A stretch of 64,000 bases of DNA from Terribacillus saccharophilus (GCA_900110015.1 FOCD01000006.1:29366-93365), one strand, 5' to 3'. Numbered from the stretch's first letter, positions 24,107-33,374 are shown. The notes: a model not told the origin generated them from the sequence alone. Translations and numbers: made by a program.

Positions 24107-25612
24107 TTGGAGAAAAGATACCAAACAAAGACACCTGAACAGCGACAACAAGAGCTTCAAGAGAATTATGAAAAGCTGTTAACAGGTGTAAAAAAAGCAG
24201 CAGCCAGTCCGGAATATTATAAGCGATACCTGGATTTTGCTAGTAAGTTTCCGAAGAGATCTGTACGTAATCAAATGCTTGTTTATATGCAGAAACCTGA
24301 TGCTCAGCTAGTCGCAGGGTTGAAGACGTGGAACAAGTTTGGACGTCAAGTGAATAAAGGTTCCAAAGCAATCAAAGTAGTTGCCCCTATTACAAATAAA
24401 GAAAATGAGATTGACCCAAAAACAAATAACGTAGTCGAAAAAAATGTGATTAAGGGATATAAGATGGTTAATGTTTTCGATGTGAATGACACTAAAGGAG
24501 TTCCTTTGCCTCAACATCCCCTTGTGCCGGAATCAGTTAAGGAAAGTGAGTTTGCTGAAAAAACATTTCATGCAACATTAGATAAACTACGTGAGGAACT
24601 ACCGATAGAATTAGATAAGACTTTTACTCACGACATTAAAGGCTACTATTCCCCTTTGGAACACAAGATTGTCATTAATGCTAATAAGGACATTACAAAT
24701 CAGTACGCAACCCTTCTTCATGAATACTCGCATTCTATTTTCTATAATGAGACTGGAAGGTATCACTTTAATGCAGATAAGACTAAAGATCTTCAAGCAG
24801 AGAGTGTAGCCTACTTGACTGCTAAGAGTGTTGGGATGGAGACAGAAGATTATAGTTTCAAATACATAAAGGAATGGGCTGGAGACTTAGATGGTGAAAT
24901 GCTGCTAGCCTACCAGGAAGACATTCAGAAAGAAAGTGCCAAGTTAATTAGGAAGATTGAACAGGTCATTTTTGAGAGAAACATTTTCTTTGATGTTCCT
25001 TCCGTCTTGCAAACAAACACCACTTCTCTTCAAGAAGGAGAGCAACCACTGACCTTATTACAATATGGAGAAACATTCGCTATTGCTAAAGGAAGATTCA
25101 TAGAGAGCTCCCTCAACAGCTTAGACGAAGTAAAAGGTCTAGGAGTATCCTTCACTCAGAAAGAGACAGCAGAAAGCGCCTTTGAGCTTATGAAGGGTCA
25201 TATCCCCCTGCAACACGTAGAACAAGTTAGTGAGAGCAAAGGAAAAGTACAAATCTACAAAAGAACGCTTTATGATCCACTACAGCAGGTTGAAAAGGAT
25301 ATGTACTTTGTTGGCGTTGCGAGCTTTACAAACGTTAAGGCCATATCCAGTTTGACACAAGATAAGACAATTGCTGAAGCTGAACTAGCTAAGCTTGTCT
25401 CCAAAGGCATTGGCATGGGAGAGCATCAAAAGATGGAGAAGGATTTGGCGATGCGAGACCTTGACGGAGATGGTTTGACAGACCTTCAGGAAAAGAGAAA
25501 TGGTACAAACCCAATCAATCGCGATACGGATGGTGACGGTATTCCTGATAACATTGATACCAATTCCCGTAAACGAGGCATAGAACAGCCGGAGCTTGAC
25601 CTCTCCCTTTAA
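24107..25612 (+). CDS. ArdC-like protein with metallopeptidase motif and calcium-type repeats
   Basis: 501 residues from the TTG at 24107, eight bases after AAGGAG. The N-terminal domain ([40 protein letters not shown]) matches ArdC/LtrC-type ssDNA-binding domains. HEYSH at about 205-209 is a zinc metallopeptidase motif (HExxH). The C-terminus has thrombospondin-3-like [13 protein letters not shown] and [13 protein letters not shown] repeats, unusual for ArdC proteins and suggesting calcium binding or a secreted-type module. It follows mobA by about 30 bases. Proteins of this type enter the recipient with the transferred strand and protect it; that role is inferred. Confidence 0.75.
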   Translation: MEKRYQTKTPEQRQQELQENYEKLLTGVKKAAASPEYYKRYLDFASKFPKRSVRNQMLVYMQKPDAQLVAGLKTWNKFGRQVNKGSKAIKVVAPITNKENEIDPKTNNVVEKNVIKGYKMVNVFDVNDTKGVPLPQHPLVPESVKESEFAEKTFHATLDKLREELPIELDKTFTHDIKGYYSPLEHKIVINANKDITNQYATLLHEYSHSIFYNETGRYHFNADKTKDLQAESVAYLTAKSVGMETEDYSFKYIKEWAGDLDGEMLLAYQEDIQKESAKLIRKIEQVIFERNIFFDVPSVLQTNTTSLQEGEQPLTLLQYGETFAIAKGRFIESSLNSLDEVKGLGVSFTQKETAESAFELMKGHIPLQHVEQVSESKGKVQIYKRTLYDPLQQVEKDMYFVGVASFTNVKAISSLTQDKTIAEAELAKLVSKGIGMGEHQKMEKDLAMRDLDGDGLTDLQEKRNGTNPINRDTDGDGIPDNIDTNSRKRGIEQPELDLSL

Positions 25613-25633
25613 TAAAAGGAAGGAGTGAAATCT

Positions 25634-25807
25634 ATGAGGGAATATTTTGCATTCGAAATCGAAGCTAACGGAAAACCGATATATGCTTTTGGTGAGTGGG
25701 AAGGATCGAATAACTATACTACAGATGCCAAACTTGCTCAGGAAGAGAATGTGGTAGCATATGGTGAAATAAAAGATGGAAGATACATAGAATTATTTAA
25801 GAAATAA
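25634..25807 (+). CDS. 57-residue protein downstream of ArdC-like gene
   Basis: ATG at 25634 with AAGGAG upstream. Contains FAFEIEANGKPIYAFGEWEG and VVAYGEIKDGRYIELFKK. No membrane segment. It closes the mob operon ahead of a very strong terminator. No family recognised. Confidence 0.6.
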   Translation: MREYFAFEIEANGKPIYAFGEWEGSNNYTTDAKLAQEENVVAYGEIKDGRYIELFKK

Positions 25808-25821
25808 TTTCGCAGGCACTT

Positions 25822-25874
25822 GAGAATTAAAATAAGTCCGATCTCTTTATAAGATCGGACTTATTTTAATTCTC
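25822..25874 (+). terminator. Long perfect hairpin terminator
   Basis: 23-bp perfect stem (GAGAATTAAAATAAGTCCG... with its exact complement) around a 7-base loop; ends the mob operon and may work in both directions. Confidence 0.8.
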
Positions 25875-25985
25875 ATTTCTTTACTTTTTTAGGATTTTTA
25901 AATGGCTTTAATGCCATTCCTTATTTTTGTTTTCATTAATATGCATAATCTTCTGTAACATTGCTCACTATTCTCGTCCTCCTGC

Positions 25986-26105
25986 CTATACGATATGCTC
26001 AATCTTTAGCATGCCATTTCTTATTTCTCTAAGTTTTTTCGAGAATAACAACCTGGCGTTCACGTCTTGCTCAACTTCATATTTCACCTCCGATGTTTCT
26101 GTCAT
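25986..26105 (-). CDS. Possible 39-residue peptide
   Basis: ATG at 26105 lies eight bases after AAAAGGGG. Product begins MTETSEVKYEVEQDVNARLL and is basic at its end. It lies beyond the terminator of the FRG gene, so it would need its own promoter. Weak call. Confidence 0.3.
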   Translation of the reverse strand: MTETSEVKYEVEQDVNARLLFSKKLREIRNGMLKIEHIV

Positions 26106-26139
26106 TGTCATCGCCCCTTTTAATATCTTTTTCAATAAA

Positions 26140-26168
26140 AAGGCACCTAACGAAAAGTTAGATGCCTT
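26140..26168 (-). terminator. Terminator after FRG gene
   Basis: AAGGCATCTAAC / GTTAGGTGCCTT on the minus strand followed by a T-run. Confidence 0.75.
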
Positions 26169-26180
26169 GATGTAAAACAA

Positions 26181-27173
26181 TTATATAGGATTGTTTTTAC
26201 TCTTCATGATTTCAGTATACTTCGCATCATCTTCCATTCTCATCGTAATTCCTTTGAATCCGTGGTAGATATTGTCTGCTCCATAACCCATTTTCTTAAG
26301 ATAATCGTAAAGTTTTAATGATTCAGTTACTGGCAATAAAAATCTATATAGTAAAACAGTATATGATCCATCAGACAGACTTAAATCTATTGAATTGGTC
26401 TGAACATAATTTATAATTTGTTCATTCAAAGGTTGTCTCGACACATCGTACTGTTCTAAAGCAAACAAGTTTTCAGCCATGTTAACTTTATTCGGATACT
26501 CCCAGCAAGTCAGGACCCCTTTTTGAGTCATTAAGTTAGGATTTCTTTGATATGTTGGTTTAACCAATCTAACAGGAATCATGGACGTAGTAGGCTTACC
26601 ATACATTAAGTAATCGTAATTTAGTGCCCATAGAACCATATGATCATCTTCAGTAGAACCTGCATCATGTATCAATTGCGAACACGCAAAATATAATGAA
26701 ACCATAAAGTTACGGCTCCAATCCAACAACCGTGTTGGTAATCCATAATGTTGAGCAAGGGCTGCTAACTCTAATAAATCATCTGGAATCCAAGCTTTTG
26801 CATCTGTAATGCCCTTCTCTCTAGCGATAAAAAATGGCTCTTCGTGTTGTCGTAACGCATCAATATCAGGATTCGGTATCCCTTTGTCATCTACGAGATC
26901 GTAGAATTTTTTTAATACTGTTAATTCTGCGTACTGTTGCCACATTTCATATTTATCTTGATTTTGGACAGGTTTACCTCCCATATATGAAAATAACCGT
27001 TTCTGGTTATTTATACGAAGAGCAGTGGGTAGTAATTCGTACTTAGCGCTTTTTTCCCCTCTAAATATAAAATTATCAATTACATTTTTATATTCACCGA
27101 AAGGAGATATTGCAGCCATCATCTCTTCAACAGTATTGAATGTAATTTCTTTTACAAAATCTGTCGTTTTCAA
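26181..27173 (-). CDS. FRG-domain protein
   Basis: 330 residues from a TTG at 27173 with GGGGG upstream. The FRG signature FIFRGEKSAKYELLPTALR is at about residues 36-54, and the second conserved block LAALAQHYGLPTRLLDWS lies near residue 140. FRG-domain proteins are common in mobile elements and defence islands; the biochemical activity is not established. Cytoplasmic, monocistronic, with its own terminator. Confidence 0.8.
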   Translation of the reverse strand: MKTTDFVKEITFNTVEEMMAAISPFGEYKNVIDNFIFRGEKSAKYELLPTALRINNQKRLFSYMGGKPVQNQDKYEMWQQYAELTVLKKFYDLVDDKGIPNPDIDALRQHEEPFFIAREKGITDAKAWIPDDLLELAALAQHYGLPTRLLDWSRNFMVSLYFACSQLIHDAGSTEDDHMVLWALNYDYLMYGKPTTSMIPVRLVKPTYQRNPNLMTQKGVLTCWEYPNKVNMAENLFALEQYDVSRQPLNEQIINYVQTNSIDLSLSDGSYTVLLYRFLLPVTESLKLYDYLKKMGYGADNIYHGFKGITMRMEDDAKYTEIMKSKNNPI

Positions 27174-27370
27174 TATAATCCCCCTTTATGTCATAATTCG
27201 ACAAGAAAGAGAGATTTACCTTCAATATAAGCCACCTATTTCGGTCATGCAGGTTTGTATACGTCTATATTTGATTATTCTTATAGTGCTTTTCTTTATT
27301 CAGTGGATAATAACAAGATGTAATGAAGTATAAAATATATACATCCCCACTTTTGTTCATAATCAGTAAA

Positions 27371-27404
27371 AAAAAGTCCCTCCTTTAAATTGGAGAGACT
27401 TTTT
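27371..27404. terminator. Hairpin terminator, possibly bidirectional
   Basis: AAAAAGTCCCTCC / GGAGAGACTTTTT with one mismatch; A- and T-runs on both sides. Confidence 0.6.
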
Positions 27405-27541
27405 CATAAAGGTAAATTAACTCCATAATGAACAGATACCATATCTCGTATGAACAGATCCTCAAAGGCAAATACTTCTCCTGAAGTAAATACTTTAAAC
27501 AATGAATGTTTTGGCGTTAGATCCGGAAACTTGTTGTCTTC
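27404..27541 (-). pseudogene. Possible gene remnant without start
   Basis: A 45-codon open minus-strand stretch (...KFPDLTPKHSLFKVFTSGEV, then RDMVSVHYGVNLPL) ends exactly at the hairpin terminator, as a real gene would, but a stop lies directly upstream and no start is found. It may be the 3' end of a decayed gene. Confidence 0.3.
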
Positions 27542-27590
27542 TACTTAGAGTCAATCCACTCTAGCAGTCAATCCATAAGTGAAATATATT

Positions 27591-27620
27591 ACAAACGTAT
27601 ACATTTACGTTTACGTATTC
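27591..27620. repeat. ACGT-core repeat family member 1 (degenerate)
   Basis: ACAAACGTATAC followed by TTTACGTTTACGT: overlapping ACGTATAC and ACGTTTACGT units, in the gap below the 117-residue lipoprotein gene. Confidence 0.6.
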
Positions 27621-27683
27621 TTAGAAGAGTTTTATAGCATTAGATGGTAGATATCTTAGGTCCCACAAACACGAAATCTTAAA

Positions 27684-27717
27684 ACGTCCACGTAAACGTT
27701 TTTGTTTACGTGGACGT
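27684..27717. repeat. ACGT-core repeat member 2, also a hairpin
   Basis: ACGTCCACGTAAAC / GTTTACGTGGACGT with 6-base loop. Just after the stop of the lipoprotein gene at 27737, and followed by TTTT on that strand, so it can also act as its terminator. Confidence 0.65.
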
Positions 27718-27736
27718 GCTAAAATTGAATACACTT

Positions 27737-28090
27737 TTATTTAGCTTCGGATAGAGTTAAATCCCCATACTGTTCCTTTACATCTTCTGTTTGAGCAGTA
27801 AAGGTATACTCATTACTATTCTTTTCAATGTTAAAGGAAATAGGTCCTTCATCAGAATCTTGGCGCTCCATTGTGAGTACATCATCCTGGATGCTATAGC
27901 TAAATCCCATGTTTATACCAGCAAAAGTAAAAGTGATGGTATCCTGACCAAAACTGGCCGTATATGCTTCCCCATTTGTTGCAACCACGTTCCATTTTTG
28001 TGACTGTAAATCGTCTTGAGTGCTAGCTCCACATGCTGTTAGTAAAAAGATAGTGAAAAAGGCAAAGCATGAGATAATTGTTTTCTTCAT
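27737..28090 (-). CDS. Small lipoprotein
   Basis: 117 residues, ATG at 28090 behind AGGAGAG. Signal peptide with lipobox FLLTAC (Cys20), then a small soluble domain (QKWNVVATNGEAYTASFGQ, YTFTAQTEDVKEQYGDLTL) resembling lipocalin-like or DUF-type beta domains. Anchored outside the membrane. It lies 11 bases after the larger lipoprotein gene, forming a pair. Confidence 0.7.
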   Translation of the reverse strand: MKKTIISCFAFFTIFLLTACGASTQDDLQSQKWNVVATNGEAYTASFGQDTITFTFAGINMGFSYSIQDDVLTMERQDSDEGPISFNIEKNSNEYTFTAQTEDVKEQYGDLTLSEAK

Positions 28091-28100
28091 TTTTACTCTC

Positions 28101-29243
28101 CTATTCTAGTGATATTTGCTCGTCTATTCTGCCAATAGTGTATCTTTGTAAAGTAGGATTACCTTTGAATTCTACTATGGAGTAAACATTAATAGAGTCA
28201 TCTCCAACCACCATAGTCGCATCATATACAGCTGCCTCTGTAGGAAGCGTATATATACTTATTTCAGTTGTTTCAAATGCTCCGTTAGTAGAGTATGAAA
28301 GATCTGCTCTAGCTGCCATTCCATCAGTGCACCCTGCACAAAGGTAAGTGTCTAATTTATAAATGTCTGCGATGTTTGACTTGTAGACATTGCTTGGTTC
28401 TACATCAAAATTCAAATCAAAACTCATTTCTTGTCCATGTTCATCCCATATGAAATCATCCACTTTGATATCGTATACAGTATCTTCTTGATAGATAACT
28501 CCATTGTGAACATCCAATAAGTCTACTTCTCCACCTTCCATGTTGTGGAGTGAATACAATTCTTCACCCTTATCATCCATCAAGACACGCTCGTAAGAGT
28601 AATCAGAAGAGTCTAGTATGTAATTTAATATATAGGCTTTGCCATCACTACCTTGTACTAAATCTGCGTCTTCCCCATCTTCTGTTTGTTTTATCAGTTC
28701 TGCCGTTAACAATCCGGAGGGGTCAAACGTTAATTTATAAATCATGTGGTAATCCGACTCTCCAACAACTTCAAGATTGTACAATAAAGAATCGCCAGAA
28801 CTGATAAGTTCTCGATCACCTAAACTGTCCTTAGGCAACCTGCTATCAGTTATATTTACTGGTACATCTTCAGCAATCCATTCATTATCCTTCTCTACAG
28901 ATACAGCAAGGTCATGGTCTTTAGAATCGTAGATAAAATATGTATAGCCGTCTTTCTCGATAATCTCAAATCCTTTGTAATCTTGAGCATTACTACTAGA
29001 TAGTGGTGAATTTCCGACCTGGTCTATCTTTTCTTGTAATGTTAATGTTTGTGATGCAGCATCTTCCTCTTCTGAAGCAGGGTCAGATATTGGTTCTTCT
29101 AATGTTGATGCTTGTGGAATTACTTCTTCCGGAGTATTTGCTGGTTTAGCAGTTGTATTATTATCCTCAGAACTTTCGTTATTTCCACATGCGCTAAGGA
29201 CAATCATCATTATTAAAAGTGATGAAATCAGTAGTTTGTTCAT
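28101..29243 (-). CDS. Lipoprotein, unknown function
   Basis: About 380 residues from the ATG at 29243; upstream frame lacks a ribosome site. Signal peptide MNKLLISSLLIMMIVLSACG with lipobox LSAC, an acidic low-complexity linker (SEEEDAASQ), then a beta-rich domain (KGFEIIEKDGYTYFIYDSKD, MDDKGEELYSLHN). Cell-surface anchored. No named family recognised; the blade-like repeats of 'Y...D..G' type hint at a propeller-like fold. Confidence 0.65.
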   Translation of the reverse strand: MNKLLISSLLIMMIVLSACGNNESSEDNNTTAKPANTPEEVIPQASTLEEPISDPASEEEDAASQTLTLQEKIDQVGNSPLSSSNAQDYKGFEIIEKDGYTYFIYDSKDHDLAVSVEKDNEWIAEDVPVNITDSRLPKDSLGDRELISSGDSLLYNLEVVGESDYHMIYKLTFDPSGLLTAELIKQTEDGEDADLVQGSDGKAYILNYILDSSDYSYERVLMDDKGEELYSLHNMEGGEVDLLDVHNGVIYQEDTVYDIKVDDFIWDEHGQEMSFDLNFDVEPSNVYKSNIADIYKLDTYLCAGCTDGMAARADLSYSTNGAFETTEISIYTLPTEAAVYDATMVVGDDSINVYSIVEFKGNPTLQRYTIGRIDEQISLE

Positions 29244-29360
29244 TTTCCTTGGCACCCCCTCTTTTGGATATGTATGGTATAATCGCAATTATTAGTATAA
29301 ATTACTAGGGTTATTTTTCCTATTATTTCGCTAAAACAGGAATAAAATGAGTAAATAGAA

Positions 29361-29388
29361 TTATTTACGTAAACGTATACGTTTTATT
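29361..29388. repeat. ACGT-core repeat member 3
   Basis: TTTACGTAAACGTATACGTTTT, in the divergent promoter gap between the lipoprotein gene (minus) and the gene at 29446 (plus). Confidence 0.65.
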
Positions 29389-29445
29389 TCCGAGTAATTG
29401 CACTTTGCAAATACTGATAATAGTAATATGGAGGTCGATTAAGAC

Positions 29446-30072
29446 GTGTTGTATTTAAACGTACCTTATGAACAAAAAGATGAAGCTAAGAGCATGTATG
29501 CTCGTTGGGATAACAATAGGAAAAAATGGTTTGCTACTAACTCAAAGTATTATTACCGACTTGCTGAATGGATTGAAGGAGATTCAGTTGTTCAAAACAG
29601 TATGTACATAGCTGTGTCTTCTAGGAAGTGCTGGAAATGTGGCAAAGAGACATTAGTATATGCTTTAGCAGTTAGAAGTGAAGATCTTATAGACATAGTC
29701 TATAGAGAAACCAATATTGAAGAGGCAATAGGATACGATGTTGTGTTCTTACCGATTAGTAGTAACCTTCCCAAAGAAATCAAAGGATATTTAGAAAAAC
29801 ATACTAACTGTAAAGATAAATACTCACATACAATCCAGGACACATATTTTGCAAATATTTGTACTCACTGCAAATCATTACAGGGTGATTTTTTTGTTTA
29901 TGAAGAGTATGATTCTCCTTTTAACGGTATGGGCAATTCGAAAATTAAATACATTGAATTCAAATTGGAACATGATCTTGCTATTAACTATCAGGTCGGT
30001 GAACAGATAATATCGCCTTCAGTTAAAAAATTTAGTGAAGATATAATTCAAAGCAATATAGTGATTTCATAG
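29446..30072 (+). CDS. DUF5710-like zinc-ribbon protein
   Basis: 208 residues from a GTG at 29446, 11 bases after GGAGG. The first 30 residues (LYLNVPYEQKDEAKSMYARW, KKWFA) match DUF5710-type modules found in conjugative-element proteins and primases. Two Cys pairs, CWKC (residue ~62) and CTHC (~140), suggest a zinc ribbon. Cytoplasmic. Flanked on both sides by palindromic repeats. Confidence 0.65.
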   Translation: MLYLNVPYEQKDEAKSMYARWDNNRKKWFATNSKYYYRLAEWIEGDSVVQNSMYIAVSSRKCWKCGKETLVYALAVRSEDLIDIVYRETNIEEAIGYDVVFLPISSNLPKEIKGYLEKHTNCKDKYSHTIQDTYFANICTHCKSLQGDFFVYEEYDSPFNGMGNSKIKYIEFKLEHDLAINYQVGEQIISPSVKKFSEDIIQSNIVIS

Positions 30073-30100
30073 TTTTAATAAATATAAATGCTTTAATATA

Positions 30101-30120
30101 TACAATTACGTAAACGTAAA
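30101..30120. repeat. ACGT-core repeat member 4 (partial)
   Basis: AATTACGTAAACGTAAA, 3' of the gene at 29446. Confidence 0.55.
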
Positions 30121-30177
30121 TATAGACCTAATCTAAGAAACTCCAGTAAAGCTAAGAGTCCAATGGAATCTAAAACA

Positions 30178-30217
30178 ATGTATACATAAACGTATACGTA
30201 TACGTTTATGTATACAT
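30178..30217. repeat. ACGT-core repeat member 5: 40-bp perfect palindrome
   Basis: Perfect 40-bp palindrome centred on AAACGTATACGTATACGTTT, flanked by ATGTATACAT arms. Lies between two convergent genes, so not an operator. Confidence 0.9.
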
Positions 30218-30228
30218 CTATATCTCAG

Positions 30229-30441
30229 TTAATTATTTAGTGGGTAATCACCAAATATTAATGAAGCATGATCCATGTACATCTCTTCAAACATCCTTCG
30301 TTCTTCTTCAGTAAACTTCAAAAACCTGTGATCCCATTCTAATGCTCTTTCTAAGTCATATCCTTCCCCGTATGCGATGAAGTCGTGCACTACCTTCTGC
30401 CTTACAATTAAATACTCTGAGTACATTTCCGGTCTGATCAT
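30229..30441 (-). CDS. 70-residue acidic protein, unknown
   Basis: ATG at 30441, nine bases after AAAAGGAG. Helical product (MIRPEMYSEYLIVRQKVVHD, FTEEERRMFEEMYMDH). No membrane segment or known motif. Confidence 0.55.
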   Translation of the reverse strand: MIRPEMYSEYLIVRQKVVHDFIAYGEGYDLERALEWDHRFLKFTEEERRMFEEMYMDHASLIFGDYPLNN

Positions 30442-30705
30442 TATCCTCATCTCCTTTTAACTTTATAATCGGATAAAAGGTTATGTAGGTGTCAGTTATT
30501 TTTCAACTTTACAATTTCTTAATTCATCGATATATGTAATTAGTAATGGTATGCATTGTATTAATCCACTAGTTGAGCAGTTCGGGTGAAAAGAGCTGAA
30601 AATTGGCTGTTTAGTCGCGCCGGATTTCACAGTATATGTTGTATATCTTTTAAAAGACTCAAAATATGTATATGCTAGATAGAAAGATTAGGGGGATTTG
30701 TTACC
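30442..30705. other. Intergenic spacer
   Basis: I see nothing recognisable beyond the ribosome site of the next gene (GGGGGAT before 30706). Confidence 0.3.
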
Positions 30706-31032
30706 TTGAAGGATAACAATACTATTGCAACACGACATTTTGAAGTACAGGATTATGGGTTGATAATGCATGGACGTGTTTATTATTGGCATATACCTAA
30801 AGCACTTCGTTACTTAAATATGCAGCCTGGAGATATTGTAAAAGTACCAGCCTCTAGAAAAGGAAAGTATCATGGTGTGTACGTTGTTAATTCATTTAGG
30901 GAAGATATAGAAGTTGCAGGGAAGGTATATAAGCCTGTATTGGACATTTATTTCCGTACACCTGAAACAAGAATTATAGAAAATGAAAAAAAGGTTTATT
31001 ACAATCAAGAAGATCTCTGCAAAGGATACTAA
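30706..31032 (+). CDS. DUF5839-like small protein
   Basis: 108 residues from a TTG with GGGGGAT upstream. Contains YYWHIPKALRYLNMQPGDIV, KVPASRKGKYHGVYVV and REDIEVAGKVYKPV; the 'IPKALR ... GDIVKVP ... V.V....REDIE ... KPV' pattern is like DUF5839 proteins of Firmicute mobile elements. Small beta-barrel-like domain; function unknown. Confidence 0.6.
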   Translation: MKDNNTIATRHFEVQDYGLIMHGRVYYWHIPKALRYLNMQPGDIVKVPASRKGKYHGVYVVNSFREDIEVAGKVYKPVLDIYFRTPETRIIENEKKVYYNQEDLCKGY

Positions 31033-31118
31033 CAACTACGAACGCAGATCAGTAAGTAGCAAGTCTAAAGATGTATAAACAGACTCTTTAGAACGTGCTA
31101 TCTTTATGACAATTCAAG

Positions 31119-31146
31119 TTAACACAAACGTTTACGTTTACATAAA
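31119..31146. repeat. ACGT-core repeat member 6
   Basis: ACACAAACGTTTACGTTTACAT, between 31032 and the small peptide gene. Confidence 0.6.
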
Positions 31147-31310
31147 ATACATAATGCGTACTAGGAATGTACATATTATGAAAAATATGGTATAACAGGG
31201 AAAGTGGATTTTGTGTTTTTAGCTTTGTGCCCAGTGCAGCTGGTTCGATTCCAGCAATCATGCTATGTATATTATTGATTTATTGTGCTGTTAAACTGGA
31301 GGTGTTGCCA

Positions 31311-31409
31311 ATGCTAGATAAATATATTGGCTTAAAAACAGTTTCTGTTGGAATTTTAGTTAATTTTGCGAGTGATGCAATAAAGATGGTGGTTCCAGCA
31401 CAGGGCTAA
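31311..31409 (+). CDS. 32-residue hydrophobic peptide (possible type I toxin)
   Basis: ATG at 31311, six bases after GGAGGTG. The product starts MLDKYIGLKTVSVGILVNF and ends MVVPAQG, one amphipathic hydrophobic helix. A small hairpin terminator follows (31428-31450). Short hydrophobic ORF, strong ribosome site and dedicated terminator resemble a type I toxin or a small signalling/holin peptide; no antisense RNA was identified. Confidence 0.5.
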   Translation: MLDKYIGLKTVSVGILVNFASDAIKMVVPAQG

Positions 31410-31427
31410 GAACATAAACAAACGTAC

Positions 31428-31450
31428 TCTTCCTTTAAGGGGAAGTTTTT
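31428..31450 (+). terminator. Small hairpin terminator
   Basis: CTTCC / GGAAG stem then seven T residues. Confidence 0.5.
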
Positions 31451-31494
31451 TTATTTAAATGAATTATGAAAGCTCATAAGTACAATTTATATTA

Positions 31495-31521
31495 GGTTTA
31501 CGTTTACGTAAATGTAAACAT
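31495..31521. repeat. ACGT-core repeat member 7
   Basis: GTTTACGTTTACGTAAATG plus TAAAC; inverted ACGTTTACGT units. Confidence 0.6.
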
Positions 31522-31861
31522 TTTATATAGCTTATTAATTGGATTATAGCTGCCATTCTATCTGGACTTGGCAAATTAGTTGAATATACTAGTGGCATCT
31601 ACGCTACGTTGAATCAGAATAAAAAAGAAAAAGAGACGGCTAAAGACGTCTCTATCTTTGTACTCATAGCTGTACTATGTCTTAAATATAATTGTTGTAG
31701 TCCTAACCCCTGTTTCGGTGCATACTTCCGATAACATTGATTATGTTAAGCTAAGAGTCAAAGAGAATTTAAACCACAGTGTACTTAGAGTGGGATTTTA
31801 TGTGTGAAAAGTGGTTCCCTGAAGGATCTGATTGAGCGCATCGTGTGCAATGTATCAGATC
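31522..31861. other. Intergenic region with hairpins and possible decayed frame
   Basis: An open plus frame at about 31534-31734 (LINWIIAAILSGLGKLVEYT...) has no start and is interrupted upstream by a stop. A hairpin AGAGACG / CGTCTCT lies at about 31636-31657 and GGATCTGAT / ATCAGATCC at about 31818-31861, the latter placed to terminate the ASCH gene. Confidence 0.35.
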
Positions 31862-32293
31862 CTATAAAATTAAAACATGCTCCCATAATCCTAGCTTTCC
31901 CTTTGCTGGAATAAATTCATCCAGCATCTGCATATCCTCAACTACCCAAGCATAACCTCCCACTATAAAGTTACCCATAAAATAGTCGTTTCCTGTTACG
32001 ATTCGACCATCCTCCAGAATGGCCCATGTCTCATTGTTTTCAGTTATCTTCAAACAATCTACAAGTTTGCATACAGCAATAATCTGGCCAGTTGGAAGAT
32101 TCTCTGGTGTGTATCCGTGCTTACCAAGCAACGACTTTATGGCTATATGGTTAGAGGCGTCTTTATCTATTTTTTTACTTGTGTGAATGGCAAGTGGCCC
32201 CCGATAATTCGTTCTCCATGACCTTGTTTCATATGTTGCCTCTCTAAGGACAAAAAGGCTTGCCCACGGCTGTATCATAGATAAAACCTTCAT
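31862..32293 (-). CDS. ASCH-domain RNA-binding-type protein
   Basis: 143 residues from the ATG at 32293, eight bases after GGAGG. The start MKVLSMIQPWASLFVLREAT and WRTNYRGPLAIHTSKKID match ASCH (PUA-like) domains, with GxIIAVCKLVDC and the C-terminal KGKLGLWEH block. ASCH proteins bind RNA or modified nucleosides; some hydrolyse acetylcytidine. Exact substrate unknown. Confidence 0.8.
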   Translation of the reverse strand: MKVLSMIQPWASLFVLREATYETRSWRTNYRGPLAIHTSKKIDKDASNHIAIKSLLGKHGYTPENLPTGQIIAVCKLVDCLKITENNETWAILEDGRIVTGNDYFMGNFIVGGYAWVVEDMQMLDEFIPAKGKLGLWEHVLIL

Positions 32294-32440
32294 TCTGAGA
32301 GCCTCCACCCTATAGAAGTTTATTTTATTATAGAGTGTCCCTTTGAAGGTATATTATGAGCAAAAGGCAGAATATCAGTTCACGGAGTTCCAATTTATGA
32401 GGCATGAGTCGTGTTTTAGATGTCCTTATGATACTTAATG

Positions 32441-32475
32441 TGTACATAAACGTTTACGTATACAATTACGTTTTT
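32441..32475. repeat. ACGT-core repeat member 8
   Basis: TGTACATAAACGTTTACGTA followed by an extra TTACGTTT unit; just after the stop of the gene at 32474. Confidence 0.65.
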
Positions 32476-33244
32476 ATCGTGTCCTTTCTTGATTAAGTTT
32501 TTTAATCGTATTTATATTAACTTCATATTTTCCGTTGTAAGTTCTACTATTGCTTTCCACTAATTCCTTAGGTCCGTTATAAAGAACGTGAAAATCATCA
32601 TTTGCATATTGAACGATAAATAAGTCATCGAAATCCTTAAAAGTATTCTGGTTTATAGGAATAAAGCCACTCTTTTGTGCTGTAGTCTTTACACTGATCC
32701 TTCTACCTTTACTAATTACATCGAAGCCATGTTGATTAGTTTGATGAGATAAACTACCGTTAGTTTTTATTGCGCATATAAACTCACCTACCCTTCCTAT
32801 TAAATGTCTTATTTCAGTGGGCTTACAGTTTAGGATATTTAATTCGTACCTTAGTATTCTTTGGTACTCATTATAAAGGTTCATAATTTGTTCTCTACTA
32901 ACAATGGTTTCAGTATCATTAGTTTTCTTGTATAGAGACTTCACACCGTTTATCCACTCACCGACTATAGTTTCCCTTTCATGCCCCTTTGGCCTTTGGA
33001 ATATTAAGCCTGTAAAAGCTGATCCTTCTCCTAAGTATTTATATGAGCTTCTATTTATGTATTCGAATAAATGGTTATTAAAATCGATTCCATTGTTATA
33101 CCGGTTATAACAATAATCAGATAGAATAACGCTCTCTGGATTAGTTCCATAAATCGCTTGCAGAGTCTTTTTAACTTCTACCGGGGAGACTATTTCTTCT
33201 AATCTGTTATCAAGTAGACTTTTTATTTGCTCAAATATTGTCAT
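32474..33244 (-). CDS. Putative nuclease-fold protein (DUF6998-like)
   Basis: 256 residues, ATG at 33244 behind GAGGG. The C-terminal part HLIGRVGEFICAIKTNG ... HGFDVISKGRRISVKTTAQ has the E-x(n)-D-x(n)-xK spacing of PD-(D/E)xK nucleases and resembles DUF6998-type domains. The N-terminal half is helical (IFEQIKSLLDNRLEEIVSPV). It is divergent from the gene at 33504 across a palindrome. DNA cleavage is a prediction only. Confidence 0.5.
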   Translation of the reverse strand: MTIFEQIKSLLDNRLEEIVSPVEVKKTLQAIYGTNPESVILSDYCYNRYNNGIDFNNHLFEYINRSSYKYLGEGSAFTGLIFQRPKGHERETIVGEWINGVKSLYKKTNDTETIVSREQIMNLYNEYQRILRYELNILNCKPTEIRHLIGRVGEFICAIKTNGSLSHQTNQHGFDVISKGRRISVKTTAQKSGFIPINQNTFKDFDDLFIVQYANDDFHVLYNGPKELVESNSRTYNGKYEVNINTIKKLNQERTR

Positions 33245-33374
33245 CGTTGGCCCTCACACATTCTTCTAGATTTTTGAATCCATACAGTTTATTATAGACG
33301 TTTCCATATTTTTTAAGTACAGATAGATTTTCCAATCACGTAATTGGCTTGGAAAATATACTTATACACATAGT

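Noticed and set aside
31240..31260. tRNA gene suggested by a perfect T-arm
   Set aside because: No acceptor, D or anticodon arms can be formed around it.
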